Assembly: GCA_900751995.1 (NCBI GenBank) | Contig: CAADTP010000025.1 | Span: 1-47,037, forward strand | Origin: Lachnospiraceae bacterium | GTDB lineage: Bacteria > Bacillota > Clostridia > Lachnospirales > Lachnospiraceae | Reading direction: 5' to 3' | DNA length: 47,037 nt | In this document: positions 1 through 7,550 of the stretch, piece after piece | Position numbering within the stretch: position 1 is the stretch's first letter | How the letters are laid out: each line of letters opens with the position of its first letter | Program-made: the position numbers and the translations under genes | Notes under the pieces: generated by a model | The model's input: only the letters and a program-made list of their open reading frames with translations | Told to the model about the DNA's origin: nothing | Database searches by the model: none

Positions 1-53
1 ATGCGGACTTAAGAGAATTATTTTCAGAAATAGAACTTTTAAGAGCAGCATAA
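1..53 (+). CDS. 3' end of an unidentified gene (truncated by window edge)
   Basis: An open frame enters from the left edge and ends at TAA 51-53. The last residues read ADLRELFSEIELLRAA, a leucine- and glutamate-rich helical tail. Too little is visible to name a family. It could be the tail of an unrelated gene or of the same Rpn-like element whose remnant lies at 280-540; the sequence does not decide this. Confidence 0.35.
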   Translation, partial: ADLRELFSEIELLRAA

Positions 54-240
54 AAACAGGCAGATATACAGCGGACTACCTGTGGTGTGGGAACCTGCCA
101 TATCTGGCATGGAAAAAGCGCATGACTGCGCATATCCTAAGTTACAGGCGTATCCGTCGATATTTAGCCTTGTCGCTTAAAGCGACTGAGGAGCATGTGA
201 CTTTAGTCATGTGAGATCCACTAGATTGATTGTAAGGATA
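54..240. other. Non-coding stretch with a series of short hairpins
   Basis: No convincing gene is present. Several small stem-loops follow one another: TGCCA-TATC-TGGCA near 98-111, GCGCA-TGAC-TGCGC near 118-131, GTCGCT-TAA-AGCGAC near 173-187, and CATGTGAC-TTTA-GTCATGTG near 196-215 (8 pairs with two G-U). The close spacing and tetraloop-like spacers suggest a folded RNA or a decayed repetitive element. No known RNA family is recognised. Confidence 0.4.
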
Positions 241-279
241 TCAGATTACATTTTCCGAAAAGAAGAAAAAATCAAGTAG

Positions 280-540
280 AAAGGAGTAGATGAAATTATA
301 GGTGGAAAGGTTTTACAGTTGGAATCGGAACGCTTGTTTGAGCTGGGAGAAGCACGTGGGAAAATTATTGGAAAAGCAGAAGGAAAAGCAGAGGGAAAAG
401 CAGAGGGCGAGGCTATTGGAGAAACGAGGATGAGGATGTTGATCAATCGTTTGATCGCGGATGGTCGAATGGATGAGATTGGGAAAATCATAGACAGTGC
501 GGAGGTATGCAGGGAGTTGTATAAAGAGTATGATTTGTGA
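280..540 (+). pseudogene. Remnant of an Rpn-family (PD-(D/E)XK) nuclease/transposase-like gene, C-terminal part
   Basis: The frame is open from just after a TAG at 277-279 to TGA 538-540. It encodes GGKVLQLESERLFELGEARG followed by GKAEGKAEGKAEGEAIGE repeats and a helical tail. This EGKAEGKAEGE repeat followed by a short helical end is typical of the C-terminus of Rpn-type recombination-promoting nucleases common in Lachnospiraceae. The catalytic N-terminal domain is missing, and the only early start is a TTG at 319 without a good ribosome site. It is most likely a decayed gene end; a short expressed protein of 73 residues from the TTG is possible but less likely. Confidence 0.55.
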
Positions 541-604
541 GAAATAAAGAGGATATTTTGTTTGGTGGCAAATGTCAGATTTTTACAGAAGAGAGGATAT
601 AAAC

Positions 605-1018
605 ATGGGTGTTTACAGGCGTAAGGCACAGTATCATGAGACGGATCAGATGGGGATCATCCATCATTCCAATTATGTGAAATGGATGGAAGAGGCCCGG
701 ATCGATTTCATGAAGGAGTTGGGCTTTGGTTATGGTGAGGTGGAGAAGCGTGGGATTGTTTCTCCGGTTGCAGGGGTTTCGGTTTCTTATAAGAAGCCGG
801 TGCTTTTTGATGATGTGGTTGGGATTTCGGTTTCGGTGAAGAAGTACAGTGGTGTGGTTCTGGAGCTGGCTTATGAGTTTTTTAATGTGACCAGAGGGGA
901 GGTTTGTACAGAGGCTTCCTCGAAGCATTGTTTTACCAGGAATGGGGAGCTGGTTTCTCTGAAAAAAGAGATTCCGGAACTGGATGTGCTGTTCAGAAGC
1001 TGTGTGAAGGGGGATTGA
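605..1018 (+). CDS. Acyl-CoA thioesterase, hotdog fold (YbgC/4HBT type)
   Basis: A 137-residue single-domain protein. The N-terminus contains the motif HETDQMGIIHHSNYVKWMEEAR, in which the D-x-M-G-I-x-H-x-x-N-Y signature matches 4HBT/YbgC thioesterases; the Asp (in ETDQMG) is the expected catalytic residue. Members hydrolyse acyl-CoA thioesters in the cytosol; the acyl substrate cannot be read from sequence. The start at 605 is preferred over an in-frame ATG at 572 because GAGAGGA sits 8 bases ahead of it and the family starts just before the hotdog strand. It is followed after 5 bases by the small gene at 1024, so the two are probably co-transcribed. Wobble positions are strongly G/T-biased, like the next gene. 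Confidence 0.85.
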   Translation: MGVYRRKAQYHETDQMGIIHHSNYVKWMEEARIDFMKELGFGYGEVEKRGIVSPVAGVSVSYKKPVLFDDVVGISVSVKKYSGVVLELAYEFFNVTRGEVCTEASSKHCFTRNGELVSLKKEIPELDVLFRSCVKGD

Positions 1019-1023
1019 GTCTG

Positions 1024-1305
1024 ATGGAAGTTGTGGAGATGCTTGATAATCTGAAGGAAAAGGCCCGCAGGGACCCGGCGCTTCGGGAGATGTTGCTTGC
1101 TACCCGCAGGGAGAAAGAGCCGCTGGCTGCTTTCTGTAAGAAGTGCCGGGAGCTTGGGGTTCCGGTTTATGAGATGGATCTGATCGCAGCTGGTGAGGAA
1201 TTTTATGCAGCGATGAAGAGGAGTACCAATGGCGGCGGAGAGAATTCTCCGATGCTTGAGGGTGAGGATGATTTTTATGAACTGTTTTTTGCTGGGTTGG
1301 AGTGA
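1024..1305 (+). CDS. Small Nif11-like protein of unknown function
   Basis: A 93-residue protein. The start at 1024 follows AAGGGGGA by 9 bases and lies just after the thioesterase stop, suggesting translational coupling. Residues 1-60 (LDNLKEKARRDPALREMLLA followed by an FCKKCRELGVPVYEMDL stretch) have the spacing of the Nif11 helical domain: a D-P-x-L-R motif, then a helix, then G-V/I-P and D/E-L. The tail has a GGG at about 77-79 followed by an acidic segment without the Cys/Ser/Thr content expected of a modified peptide core, and no lanthipeptide or other maturation enzyme is nearby. It is therefore more likely a stand-alone Nif11-fold protein than a peptide precursor. The family call is by motif only. 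Confidence 0.55.
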   Translation: MEVVEMLDNLKEKARRDPALREMLLATRREKEPLAAFCKKCRELGVPVYEMDLIAAGEEFYAAMKRSTNGGGENSPMLEGEDDFYELFFAGLE

Positions 1306-1315
1306 AAAAACAGTC

Positions 1316-3103
1316 TCAAAATTCCGCATCAATATACTTCTCCAGTACCGGGAACTGTACACCACCGATCTTCAGTACCTGGCTGTGGAAAGCTTTCAGA
1401 TCAAAGTCCTGGCCAAGGCGGTTCTGTTCGGAAGTGCATAAGTCCAGAAGGCTTAAGTAGCCCCAGTAGTATTTCAGATAATTTCCCGGGGTTTCCAGGA
1501 TATACTGGTAGATCTCGGAGACAACGGCGCTGTCTTCGATACCAAAGGCTTTCAGAAAGCTGGCGGCTTCGGCCTGAGTCCAGCCGTTGTAATGGATCTC
1601 AATGTCCAGAAGGGAGTACATGCATAAATTGATGCTTCGGTTCAGCCAGGAGATCCTGGCAAGCTCTGTGGCAGAAGGATCCTGAATATAATCGGCGGCG
1701 TACTGGTAGGCATAGGGTTCGATGTAGGTGGCCCATCCTTCTGCAAAGCCGGAGGTGCAGAGAAGATTTCGGATGTTGGAGGATTTTTGGCGTTGGAAGG
1801 TGACAGTCTGGTAAAGATGCCCCGGGAATCCTTCATGTGCCAGTGTGGTAAAAAGCTCCAGGCCCTGGTAGCTGGCAGCCGGATTTATGTAGATCACATT
1901 GGGGGTTCCGGTATCCATAGGTGGGGTGAGATAAAAGGCGGGGCTTAGATATTCTTTCATGGAATCGTGGACTGTGCGGAGCTCAAAGGTGACATCTGTG
2001 AGAGGTGGGAAGTCTGTTTGGATCTTCTGCTGCAAGGCATTCAGCATCTGGGCAGGCTTTATTTTTCTGAAAGTGATTCCCTGGCTGAGAGTAGTCAGAA
2101 GCTCCGGGTTTTGTCGAAGTATGGTTCCTGCGATGCCGATCTCGTCGGAAAGCTGTCCGGAGAGTCGTTTTTCCATTTGCTTTACAGGAACGTAAGAGCC
2201 GGTCTGACTCTGAAGAAGATAGAGATAGTAGGCTTTTCCTCCTTTGAAATAAGTCAGGCCACGAGTGTTTTTTCCTGTGCCACGCAAAGCTTCCAGACCG
2301 GTCATAAGTTCCTGATAGGCTGGGATGACTTCTGTTTTCATAAGATTTTGGTGAGTTAGAACCAGAGCGTTTTGCTCTGAAGTGGAAAGTTTTCCAAGAT
2401 CAGAGAGTTTTTTCTGAAAGATATCTAGCATATAGTTGCTGTCGGGATCCTGTATAAAAGCGCTGCATTGTGCCAGGACCCGGTCTAGGGTAGTATCGCT
2501 CATAAAGAAACCTGCTTCGGATTTCTTTTTCTCAAATTCCAGGATGCTCCGAAAGTATGGGCGGATGGTGGTGAGAAGAGTGAGATAGTCGGTGATATCA
2601 CGATCTTCATAAAAGGCATATTCCGCCAGAAGAACCGGAAGCTGAGCCTGAATACCAAGACTTGGGCCAAGAGGCTCCTGAAGCAGATAATTGTCGCCCA
2701 GTGATTTTTCCGTGTGGTAATAGAGAAGCATGGAGTCCAGCGTCAGCTGATTTTCCGTGGAAAGGCGGCTGTAGCGGAAGGATTTCAGTTTTTTTTCGTA
2801 CTGGCTGCAGATCTGGTATGTATTTTTCATATCTGTGGGGACAGTGCCAAGAGAAGCTTTTTTTCGCCGGATACCCTGTTTTTCCGGATGTGCCAGGGTA
2901 TAATGGAGGGTAAGGGTGCTGCCGGAAACTTCATTTTGAAAAACTTTTCCGGAAAAGGCTTCGAATTTTCCGTTTTCTGTGATCCCGTGAGTGGAAAAAT
3001 AACCGGCAGTAAGGCCGGTGAGAAGTGCCAGGATAAGAAGCAGAGTGATGATAATAGGAGATTTATTTTTCCTGATTTTAAGAGACATAAGACAGTCTTT
3101 CAT
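1316..3103 (-). CDS. DUF885-family membrane-anchored metallopeptidase-like protein
   Basis: A 595-residue protein with a basic N-terminus and a hydrophobic segment at about residues 16-34, acting as a signal anchor or uncleaved signal; the rest would be outside the membrane. The motif TLAHEGFPGHLYQT is the hallmark HExxxxH-like zinc site of DUF885 proteins, and a downstream GWATYIEPYAY stretch also fits that family. Length matches the family (about 550-600). DUF885 members are predicted zinc peptidases; substrate unknown. The gene converges with the Nif11-like gene, leaving only 10 bases between their stops. The start is uncertain: ATG 3103 and an internal ATG five codons later both lack a strong ribosome site. 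Several other frames stay open through this gene but look like shadows. Confidence 0.8.
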   Translation of the reverse strand: MKDCLMSLKIRKNKSPIIITLLLILALLTGLTAGYFSTHGITENGKFEAFSGKVFQNEVSGSTLTLHYTLAHPEKQGIRRKKASLGTVPTDMKNTYQICSQYEKKLKSFRYSRLSTENQLTLDSMLLYYHTEKSLGDNYLLQEPLGPSLGIQAQLPVLLAEYAFYEDRDITDYLTLLTTIRPYFRSILEFEKKKSEAGFFMSDTTLDRVLAQCSAFIQDPDSNYMLDIFQKKLSDLGKLSTSEQNALVLTHQNLMKTEVIPAYQELMTGLEALRGTGKNTRGLTYFKGGKAYYLYLLQSQTGSYVPVKQMEKRLSGQLSDEIGIAGTILRQNPELLTTLSQGITFRKIKPAQMLNALQQKIQTDFPPLTDVTFELRTVHDSMKEYLSPAFYLTPPMDTGTPNVIYINPAASYQGLELFTTLAHEGFPGHLYQTVTFQRQKSSNIRNLLCTSGFAEGWATYIEPYAYQYAADYIQDPSATELARISWLNRSINLCMYSLLDIEIHYNGWTQAEAASFLKAFGIEDSAVVSEIYQYILETPGNYLKYYWGYLSLLDLCTSEQNRLGQDFDLKAFHSQVLKIGGVQFPVLEKYIDAEF

Positions 3104-3194
3104 TACTGTTTACAGACATATACCATGTGGAGAGTGCTGATGGTCTCGAAGCAAACAGTAACGTCCTTTCAGAGTGGCGCTTTGTTCTATCATA

Positions 3195-3223
3195 TTGGAA
3201 AATTACGGAATCTATGATATTAT
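3195..3223 (+). promoter_or_regulatory. Promoter of trxB
   Basis: TTGGAA (3195-3200) and TATTAT (3218-3223) are separated by 17 bases, a good sigma-A pair. Transcription would start near 3230, giving a leader of about 27 bases before trxB at 3257. Confidence 0.55.
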
Positions 3224-3256
3224 GTGAGCGGAAATATACAAAAATGGAGAAATAAC

Positions 3257-4195
3257 ATGAGTGATATTTATGATCTTGCAATTTTAGGCGGAGGTCCGGC
3301 AGGGATCACGGCAGCGATCTATGCGTCCAGGGCCAGGTTAAATACCATATGGATCGATAAAAACTTTGCACCGGGAGGCCAGGTCACAGCTACCTATGCG
3401 GTGGATAATTATCCGGGAATGCCGGGGATATCGGGCATGGATCTCGGAGAAGCCTTTGGGGCACATGCCCGGAAGCTGGGATTGGAACCGCAGCGAGAGA
3501 AGATTCTTTCCCTAGAAAATATTTCCGGAGAGATCAAGACGATTCGTACAAAAAAGCATGAATATCAGGCGAAAGCCCTGATCCTTGCATTTGGGGCAGA
3601 GCACCGGAAGCTGGATATCCCGGGAGAGGATGATCTGAGCGGCCTTGGTGTTTCCTACTGCGCTACCTGTGACGGAGCTTTTTATAAGGATCGGACTGCA
3701 GTGGTAGTGGGTGGAGGAAACGTGGCAGCAGAGGATGCAGTTTTTCTTTCCGGCCTCTGTGAAAGGGTATATCTTGTTCATCGTCGTGATGCGCTTCGAG
3801 CAGATCAGGCACTTCAAGAGAAAGTCTTTGCCTGTGAGAATATAGAAATGGTGTGGGACAGTGTTCCCCTTGAGATCCTGGGACAGGACGAAGTGACCGG
3901 TCTTAAGATCCGTAATATAAAAACAAATGAAGAGAGGGAGCTGACCGCAGATGGTGTTTTCATTGCTGTGGGGATCGTTCCTAATACGACACTTGTAAAG
4001 GATCAGCTCAAGCTGGATGAAAATGGATATATCTGTGCAGGAGAAGAGGGGGTTACCAGCGCACCTGGGGTTTTTGCAGCGGGGGATATTCGTACCAAGG
4101 CACTTCGCCAGATAGTAACTGCTGTTTCAGATGGAGCCAATGCAGTGGCTTCCGCACAGAAATATCTCTGGAGGAAAGATAATGGCAACGATTAA
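3257..4195 (+). CDS. trxB: Thioredoxin-disulfide reductase
   Basis: A 312-residue flavoprotein that reduces oxidised thioredoxin with NADPH in the cytosol. Visible motifs: the N-terminal FAD Rossmann site LAILGGGPAGITAAIYASRA; the redox pair CATC at C135 and C138, the same numbering as the E. coli enzyme; the NADPH site VVVGGGNVAAEDAVFLS; and the C-terminal FAD motif GVFAAGDIRTKALRQIVTAV. Start: ATG 3257 follows GGAG at 3246-3249; an upstream in-frame start at 3224 would add 11 non-conserved residues. The end overlaps the LacI gene by 14 bases, so the two are probably translated from one message. Confidence 0.93.
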   Translation: MSDIYDLAILGGGPAGITAAIYASRARLNTIWIDKNFAPGGQVTATYAVDNYPGMPGISGMDLGEAFGAHARKLGLEPQREKILSLENISGEIKTIRTKKHEYQAKALILAFGAEHRKLDIPGEDDLSGLGVSYCATCDGAFYKDRTAVVVGGGNVAAEDAVFLSGLCERVYLVHRRDALRADQALQEKVFACENIEMVWDSVPLEILGQDEVTGLKIRNIKTNEERELTADGVFIAVGIVPNTTLVKDQLKLDENGYICAGEEGVTSAPGVFAAGDIRTKALRQIVTAVSDGANAVASAQKYLWRKDNGND

Positions 4196-5219
4196 GGAAA
4201 TCGCACAAAGAGCAGGCGTGAGTACAACAACTGTTTCCAATGTCATACATGGAAAAACAAAAAAAGTATCTCCTGCCAATATTCAGAAGATCGAGAATCT
4301 TATCCGGGAAATGGGATATGTCCAGAAAATGGGACTGAGAGTTCTGAATAAAGAAAAATCCCAGCTGATCGCAGTTGTGATCAATTATCATAAAGACTTC
4401 AGGGATTCTATCATCGGAGATCCTTTTTATGGAAAGATCATCGGTTTTATCGAGAAATACGTGCAGGAGCTGGGATATTATCTGATGCTGTATTTCGCAA
4501 AGGATACAGATAAGATATTCCAGATGGTCATGGGCTGGGATGTAGATGGCGTTATTGCCATCTCCTTCAGCAAAAGCAACTGTGAAAAGATCTATCAGCT
4601 GATCAACAAACCGATCGTTTCCATTGATGCATACGGTGAGCTTGATGCAGGCCAGGAAAAACATGTCCTGAATATCGGACTGGACGACGAAAGCGGCGGC
4701 TATCTTATGACAAAATATCTTCTGGAATGCGGCTATGAGCATATCCAGGTTTGTGCAGGCCGTGATAATGGTGTGGACCATCTTCGTTACATGGGCGCTC
4801 AGCGGGCGGCGAAGGATTTTGCAAAGAAAAAGCAGAAGGTGCAGTTTACTGCTCTTGGAATGAACTACGCCAAACGAAAAGAAAGCTATGCGTGGCTGCT
4901 CCAGCGGAAAAAACCAAAGGCCGCACTGTTTTTCCTGTCGGACCTCTATGCATTGGAGGCTATCAGCTTTTTCAGCAGTCGTGGAGTAAAGATTCCGGAG
5001 GAGATTGGAATTGCAGGATACGATAACATCAGCTATGCGGAATTTTCCGTGCCTCGTCTGACTACTATCAGCCAGAATGTGGAGCAGAAGGCGTCTCTTG
5101 CAGTGGAAATTCTGATGGAACGGATCAATGGAGTGGAAAAAGAGCGTGAAAATGAGATCATGCTTCCGGTCACGCTGATCCCCAGGAGATCTGTACAGCC
5201 GCAGCATGAGGAAAAGTAA
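4182..5219 (+). CDS. LacI-family transcriptional regulator, likely repressor of the downstream PTS operon
   Basis: A 345-residue protein: N-terminal helix-turn-helix (MATIKEIAQRAGVSTTTVSN, residues 1-20), hinge to about residue 60, then a periplasmic-binding-like sugar-sensing domain. The start at ATG 4182 lies inside the trxB end and follows GAGGAAAG. The hinge (YVQKMGLRVLNKEKS) departs from the usual LacI hinge, which may fit an operator whose centre is TA rather than CG. Two palindromic sites centred on GTAC lie around the PTS promoter 330-400 bases downstream and are the obvious targets. A terminator at 5361-5419 separates it from the PTS operon. The effector sugar is unknown. Confidence 0.85.
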   Translation: MATIKEIAQRAGVSTTTVSNVIHGKTKKVSPANIQKIENLIREMGYVQKMGLRVLNKEKSQLIAVVINYHKDFRDSIIGDPFYGKIIGFIEKYVQELGYYLMLYFAKDTDKIFQMVMGWDVDGVIAISFSKSNCEKIYQLINKPIVSIDAYGELDAGQEKHVLNIGLDDESGGYLMTKYLLECGYEHIQVCAGRDNGVDHLRYMGAQRAAKDFAKKKQKVQFTALGMNYAKRKESYAWLLQRKKPKAALFFLSDLYALEAISFFSSRGVKIPEEIGIAGYDNISYAEFSVPRLTTISQNVEQKASLAVEILMERINGVEKERENEIMLPVTLIPRRSVQPQHEEK

Positions 5220-5360
5220 GTCTGCAGAGAATGTACCTGATCTGATCAGGGGGGTAGATACGAGAAGTCACTGCAGAACTGTGAAAAACAGAAAATCGGG
5301 ACTTTCAATATAGTAAGAGTACAGAGAAAGAGTACAGAGAATCTGAGATATAAAGATATC

Positions 5361-5419
5361 AAAAGCCGAAATATACGGGAACTGTCAGTGTCTGACAGTC
5401 AGAGTATTTTCGGCTTTTT
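5361..5419 (+). terminator. Rho-independent terminator after the trxB-lacI unit
   Basis: AAAAGCCGAAATA pairs with TATTTTCGGCTTTT across an inner perfect hairpin ACTGTCAG-TGT-CTGACAGT, and the 3' arm runs into CTTTTTG. The A-tract/T-tract symmetry makes it potentially bidirectional. Confidence 0.8.
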
Positions 5420-5543
5420 GTAAATTTACCTGAAATCGTAAAAGAGTTATCATGTGTGGGTTTGTGCTGAAGATGTGGATAATAAGCATTTGCTGTTCTA
5501 TGTGAAACCTGCACAAAACCATGATTTTGAACTTGTTACAATG

Positions 5544-5565
5544 ATAGGTTATGTACATAACCTAT
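5544..5565. promoter_or_regulatory. Operator 1 of the PTS operon (22-bp perfect palindrome)
   Basis: The core AGGTTATGTACATAACCT (5546-5563) is perfectly self-complementary, and the symmetry extends two bases on each side. It abuts the -35 element TTTACA of the PTS promoter. A near-copy lies 58 bases downstream (centre to centre). Spacing and symmetry fit binding of a dimeric LacI-type repressor, presumably the product of the gene at 4182. Confidence 0.7.
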
Positions 5566-5593
5566 TTACACAGCCTAATTTTGATGCTATAGT
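5565..5593 (+). promoter_or_regulatory. Promoter of the PTS operon
   Basis: TTTACA (5565-5570) and TATAGT (5588-5593) are 17 bases apart. Transcription would start near 5600, so operator 1 overlaps the -35 edge and operator 2 covers the first transcribed bases. Confidence 0.7.
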
Positions 5594-5604
5594 GTGAACA
5601 TAAA

Positions 5605-5620
5605 GGTTAGGTACATAACC
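5605..5620. promoter_or_regulatory. Operator 2 of the PTS operon
   Basis: GGTTAGGTACATAACC matches the inner 16 bases of operator 1 at 15 of 16 positions; one base breaks the symmetry. Its position just after the predicted start of transcription would block RNA polymerase. Confidence 0.65.
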
Positions 5621-5653
5621 AAAGGGAAAGAGTACAGAAGGAGTGAATACCAG

Positions 5654-6685
5654 ATGAAACAGATTCTGATCGCCACACATGGAAAAATGGCCTCCGGCAT
5701 TCGTTATACAGCAGAGCTGATCGTTGGAAAAATGGATGAGATCACAACCATCGACGCTTATGTGACACCGGAAGACAATGTGGAGAAAAAGTTTGAAGAA
5801 TATTTCGCACAGCATGAAAACGACAGGATTTTCGTTTTCACAGATCTGATGGGAGGAAGCGTAAATCAGAAGCTTCTGGGATACAGCCAGAAAGAAAATG
5901 TCACACTGATCACAGGAACCAACCTTCCGGTCCTGATGCAGGTCATGATGGCAGATGACGATGTGACAGAGGAGGAGATCCAGGAGTTCATCGATGATGC
6001 CAGAGAAGAGCTTCAGATGGTAGACCTTGGCGGTGGAAAGAAATCCACATCTGAAAAAAACGCTGAAGAAGATAATGCACAGGGTATCGAAAATACTGCG
6101 CAGATTTCAGAAGGTGCTGCATCGTATGCAAAAAAATCCGCACCGAAAAAAGCTCTGGCTCCCCAGTCCTATGACAATTCCACAGCAAAGATCACCGCAC
6201 TTCGTGTAGATGACCGTCTGATCCACGGACAGGTTGCCATGACCTGGACCAAACAGCTGGCTGTACAGGGAATCGTGGTAGCTAATGACGAGGCAGCTAA
6301 CGATAACACCCAGAAGATGGCATTGAAAATGGCCGTACCGGGCGGAATCAAATCGCTGATCAAACCGGTGGATGAAGTCATTCGTATCTTAAACAATCCG
6401 AAGGCATCCAGGATGCGTATTCTGGTTCTGACAAGAACGGTAAAGGATGCTCTGAAGATAAGACAAAGTGTTGGTGAGATCGGATTCCTCAATGTAGGAA
6501 ATACAGGACGTTTTGATGGGATCGATGTTTCCGAGAAGCTTGTCCTGACCCCGACTATCATGCTGACAAAAGCAGAACAGCAGGCACTGAAAGAGCTGGT
6601 GGCTCTTGATCCGAAGACCTGTATGCAGCAGGTACCCAATGATGAGCAGAAGCTTGTGAAGGATATACTGGACAAGCTTGACTGA
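5654..6685 (+). CDS. PTS mannose/fructose/sorbose family IIAB fusion protein
   Basis: A 343-residue cytosolic phosphotransfer protein. Residues 1-125 are the IIA domain: QILIATHGKMASGI holds the phosphorylated H9, followed by VFTDLMGGS and ITGTNLPVL. A charged, low-complexity linker spans about 125-185. Residues 186-343 are the IIB domain, with RVDDRLIHGQVAMTW holding H191. The protein passes phosphate from HPr via H9 and H191 to the imported sugar. ATG 5654 follows GAAGGAG; an upstream in-frame start at 5594 would sit at the transcription start and is rejected. It is the first gene of an operon with IIC, IID and a GH13 enzyme. Sugar specificity cannot be read directly. Confidence 0.92.
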   Translation: MKQILIATHGKMASGIRYTAELIVGKMDEITTIDAYVTPEDNVEKKFEEYFAQHENDRIFVFTDLMGGSVNQKLLGYSQKENVTLITGTNLPVLMQVMMADDDVTEEEIQEFIDDAREELQMVDLGGGKKSTSEKNAEEDNAQGIENTAQISEGAASYAKKSAPKKALAPQSYDNSTAKITALRVDDRLIHGQVAMTWTKQLAVQGIVVANDEAANDNTQKMALKMAVPGGIKSLIKPVDEVIRILNNPKASRMRILVLTRTVKDALKIRQSVGEIGFLNVGNTGRFDGIDVSEKLVLTPTIMLTKAEQQALKELVALDPKTCMQQVPNDEQKLVKDILDKLD

Positions 6686-6734
6686 CATCCACTGAATAAA
6701 TAAAACGTAGCACAAAAAAGGGAGGAAAGAAAAA

Positions 6735-7550
6735 ATGTTAAACGCATTTCTTGTAGCACTTGCTGTATTTATCTGTGTCGGCGGTGCAGAGCTGGTCGGA
6801 TTTACTATGCTGAACCGTCCGATCGTCATCGGGCCACTGGTAGGTCTGTTCCTTGGAGATCTTCACACAGGAGTTATCATCGGAGCTTCATTGGAAGCTG
6901 TATTTATGGGAGTTGTAAACATCGGAGGTGCTTCCGCGGCAGAACCCGGAATCGCCACAGCCGTAGGAACTGCTTTTGCCATCATGCTGGGCAAAGGTTC
7001 TGAGGTAGCCCTGACACTGGCACTTCCAATTGGTATCCTTGGTCTTCAGATCAAGACCGTTCTCTACATCTTTATTGTAGGTATGTTTGCAAAAACTTTC
7101 GACCGTCTGGCAGCAGAGGGCAAGGAGAAACAGATTATCGCCCTTCATTACGGACTCTGGGCTGTAAACTGGTTTTTATATTCCTTGTTCGCATTTTTCG
7201 GGATCCTGTTCGGATCTGATGCAGTCAGTGCACTTCTGGATGCCATCCCGGATGTTGTTATGAATGGTCTGACAGTTTGCGGCGGACTTCTTCCGGCAGT
7301 AGGTATGGCAATGTTGATGAAGATGCTCTGGGATAACAAGATCTGTATGTTTTATTTCCTGGGCTTTGTCCTTGCAGCATACTTAAACCTTCCGCTGATC
7401 GCCCTTGCCGTGATCGGTGTGATCATTGCCATTTCCATTGGTATGAACGATTACAAGCTGAATCAGCTTGCAGCACAGAGAGTAGCAGTTTCACCGGCCG
7501 GTAGCGCTGACGAATATCTTGACGAAGAAGAGGAGGAATTTTTCTCATGA
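6735..7550 (+). CDS. PTS mannose/fructose/sorbose family IIC membrane subunit
   Basis: A 271-residue integral membrane protein with repeated hydrophobic segments and the family hallmark NRPIVIGPLVGLFLGDLHTGVIIGASLEAVFMG near the N-terminus, in which G-D-x-x-x-G and GASLE are conserved. It forms the sugar channel with IID. It follows IIAB by 49 bases with an AGGGAGGAAAG ribosome site. The acidic C-terminus ends in DEEEEEFFS and overlaps the IID start by 4 bases (ATGA), indicating coupled translation. Confidence 0.92.
   Translation: MLNAFLVALAVFICVGGAELVGFTMLNRPIVIGPLVGLFLGDLHTGVIIGASLEAVFMGVVNIGGASAAEPGIATAVGTAFAIMLGKGSEVALTLALPIGILGLQIKTVLYIFIVGMFAKTFDRLAAEGKEKQIIALHYGLWAVNWFLYSLFAFFGILFGSDAVSALLDAIPDVVMNGLTVCGGLLPAVGMAMLMKMLWDNKICMFYFLGFVLAAYLNLPLIALAVIGVIIAISIGMNDYKLNQLAAQRVAVSPAGSADEYLDEEEEEFFS

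Noticed and set aside
370..420. Tandem repeat resembling a CRISPR or minisatellite
   Set aside because: The repeats encode EGKAEGKAEGE in frame and belong to the Rpn-like protein tail.
5473..5482. Single DnaA-like box TGTGGATAA (another near 24990)
   Set aside because: Isolated 9-mers are expected by chance in AT-rich DNA; no clustering at these sites.
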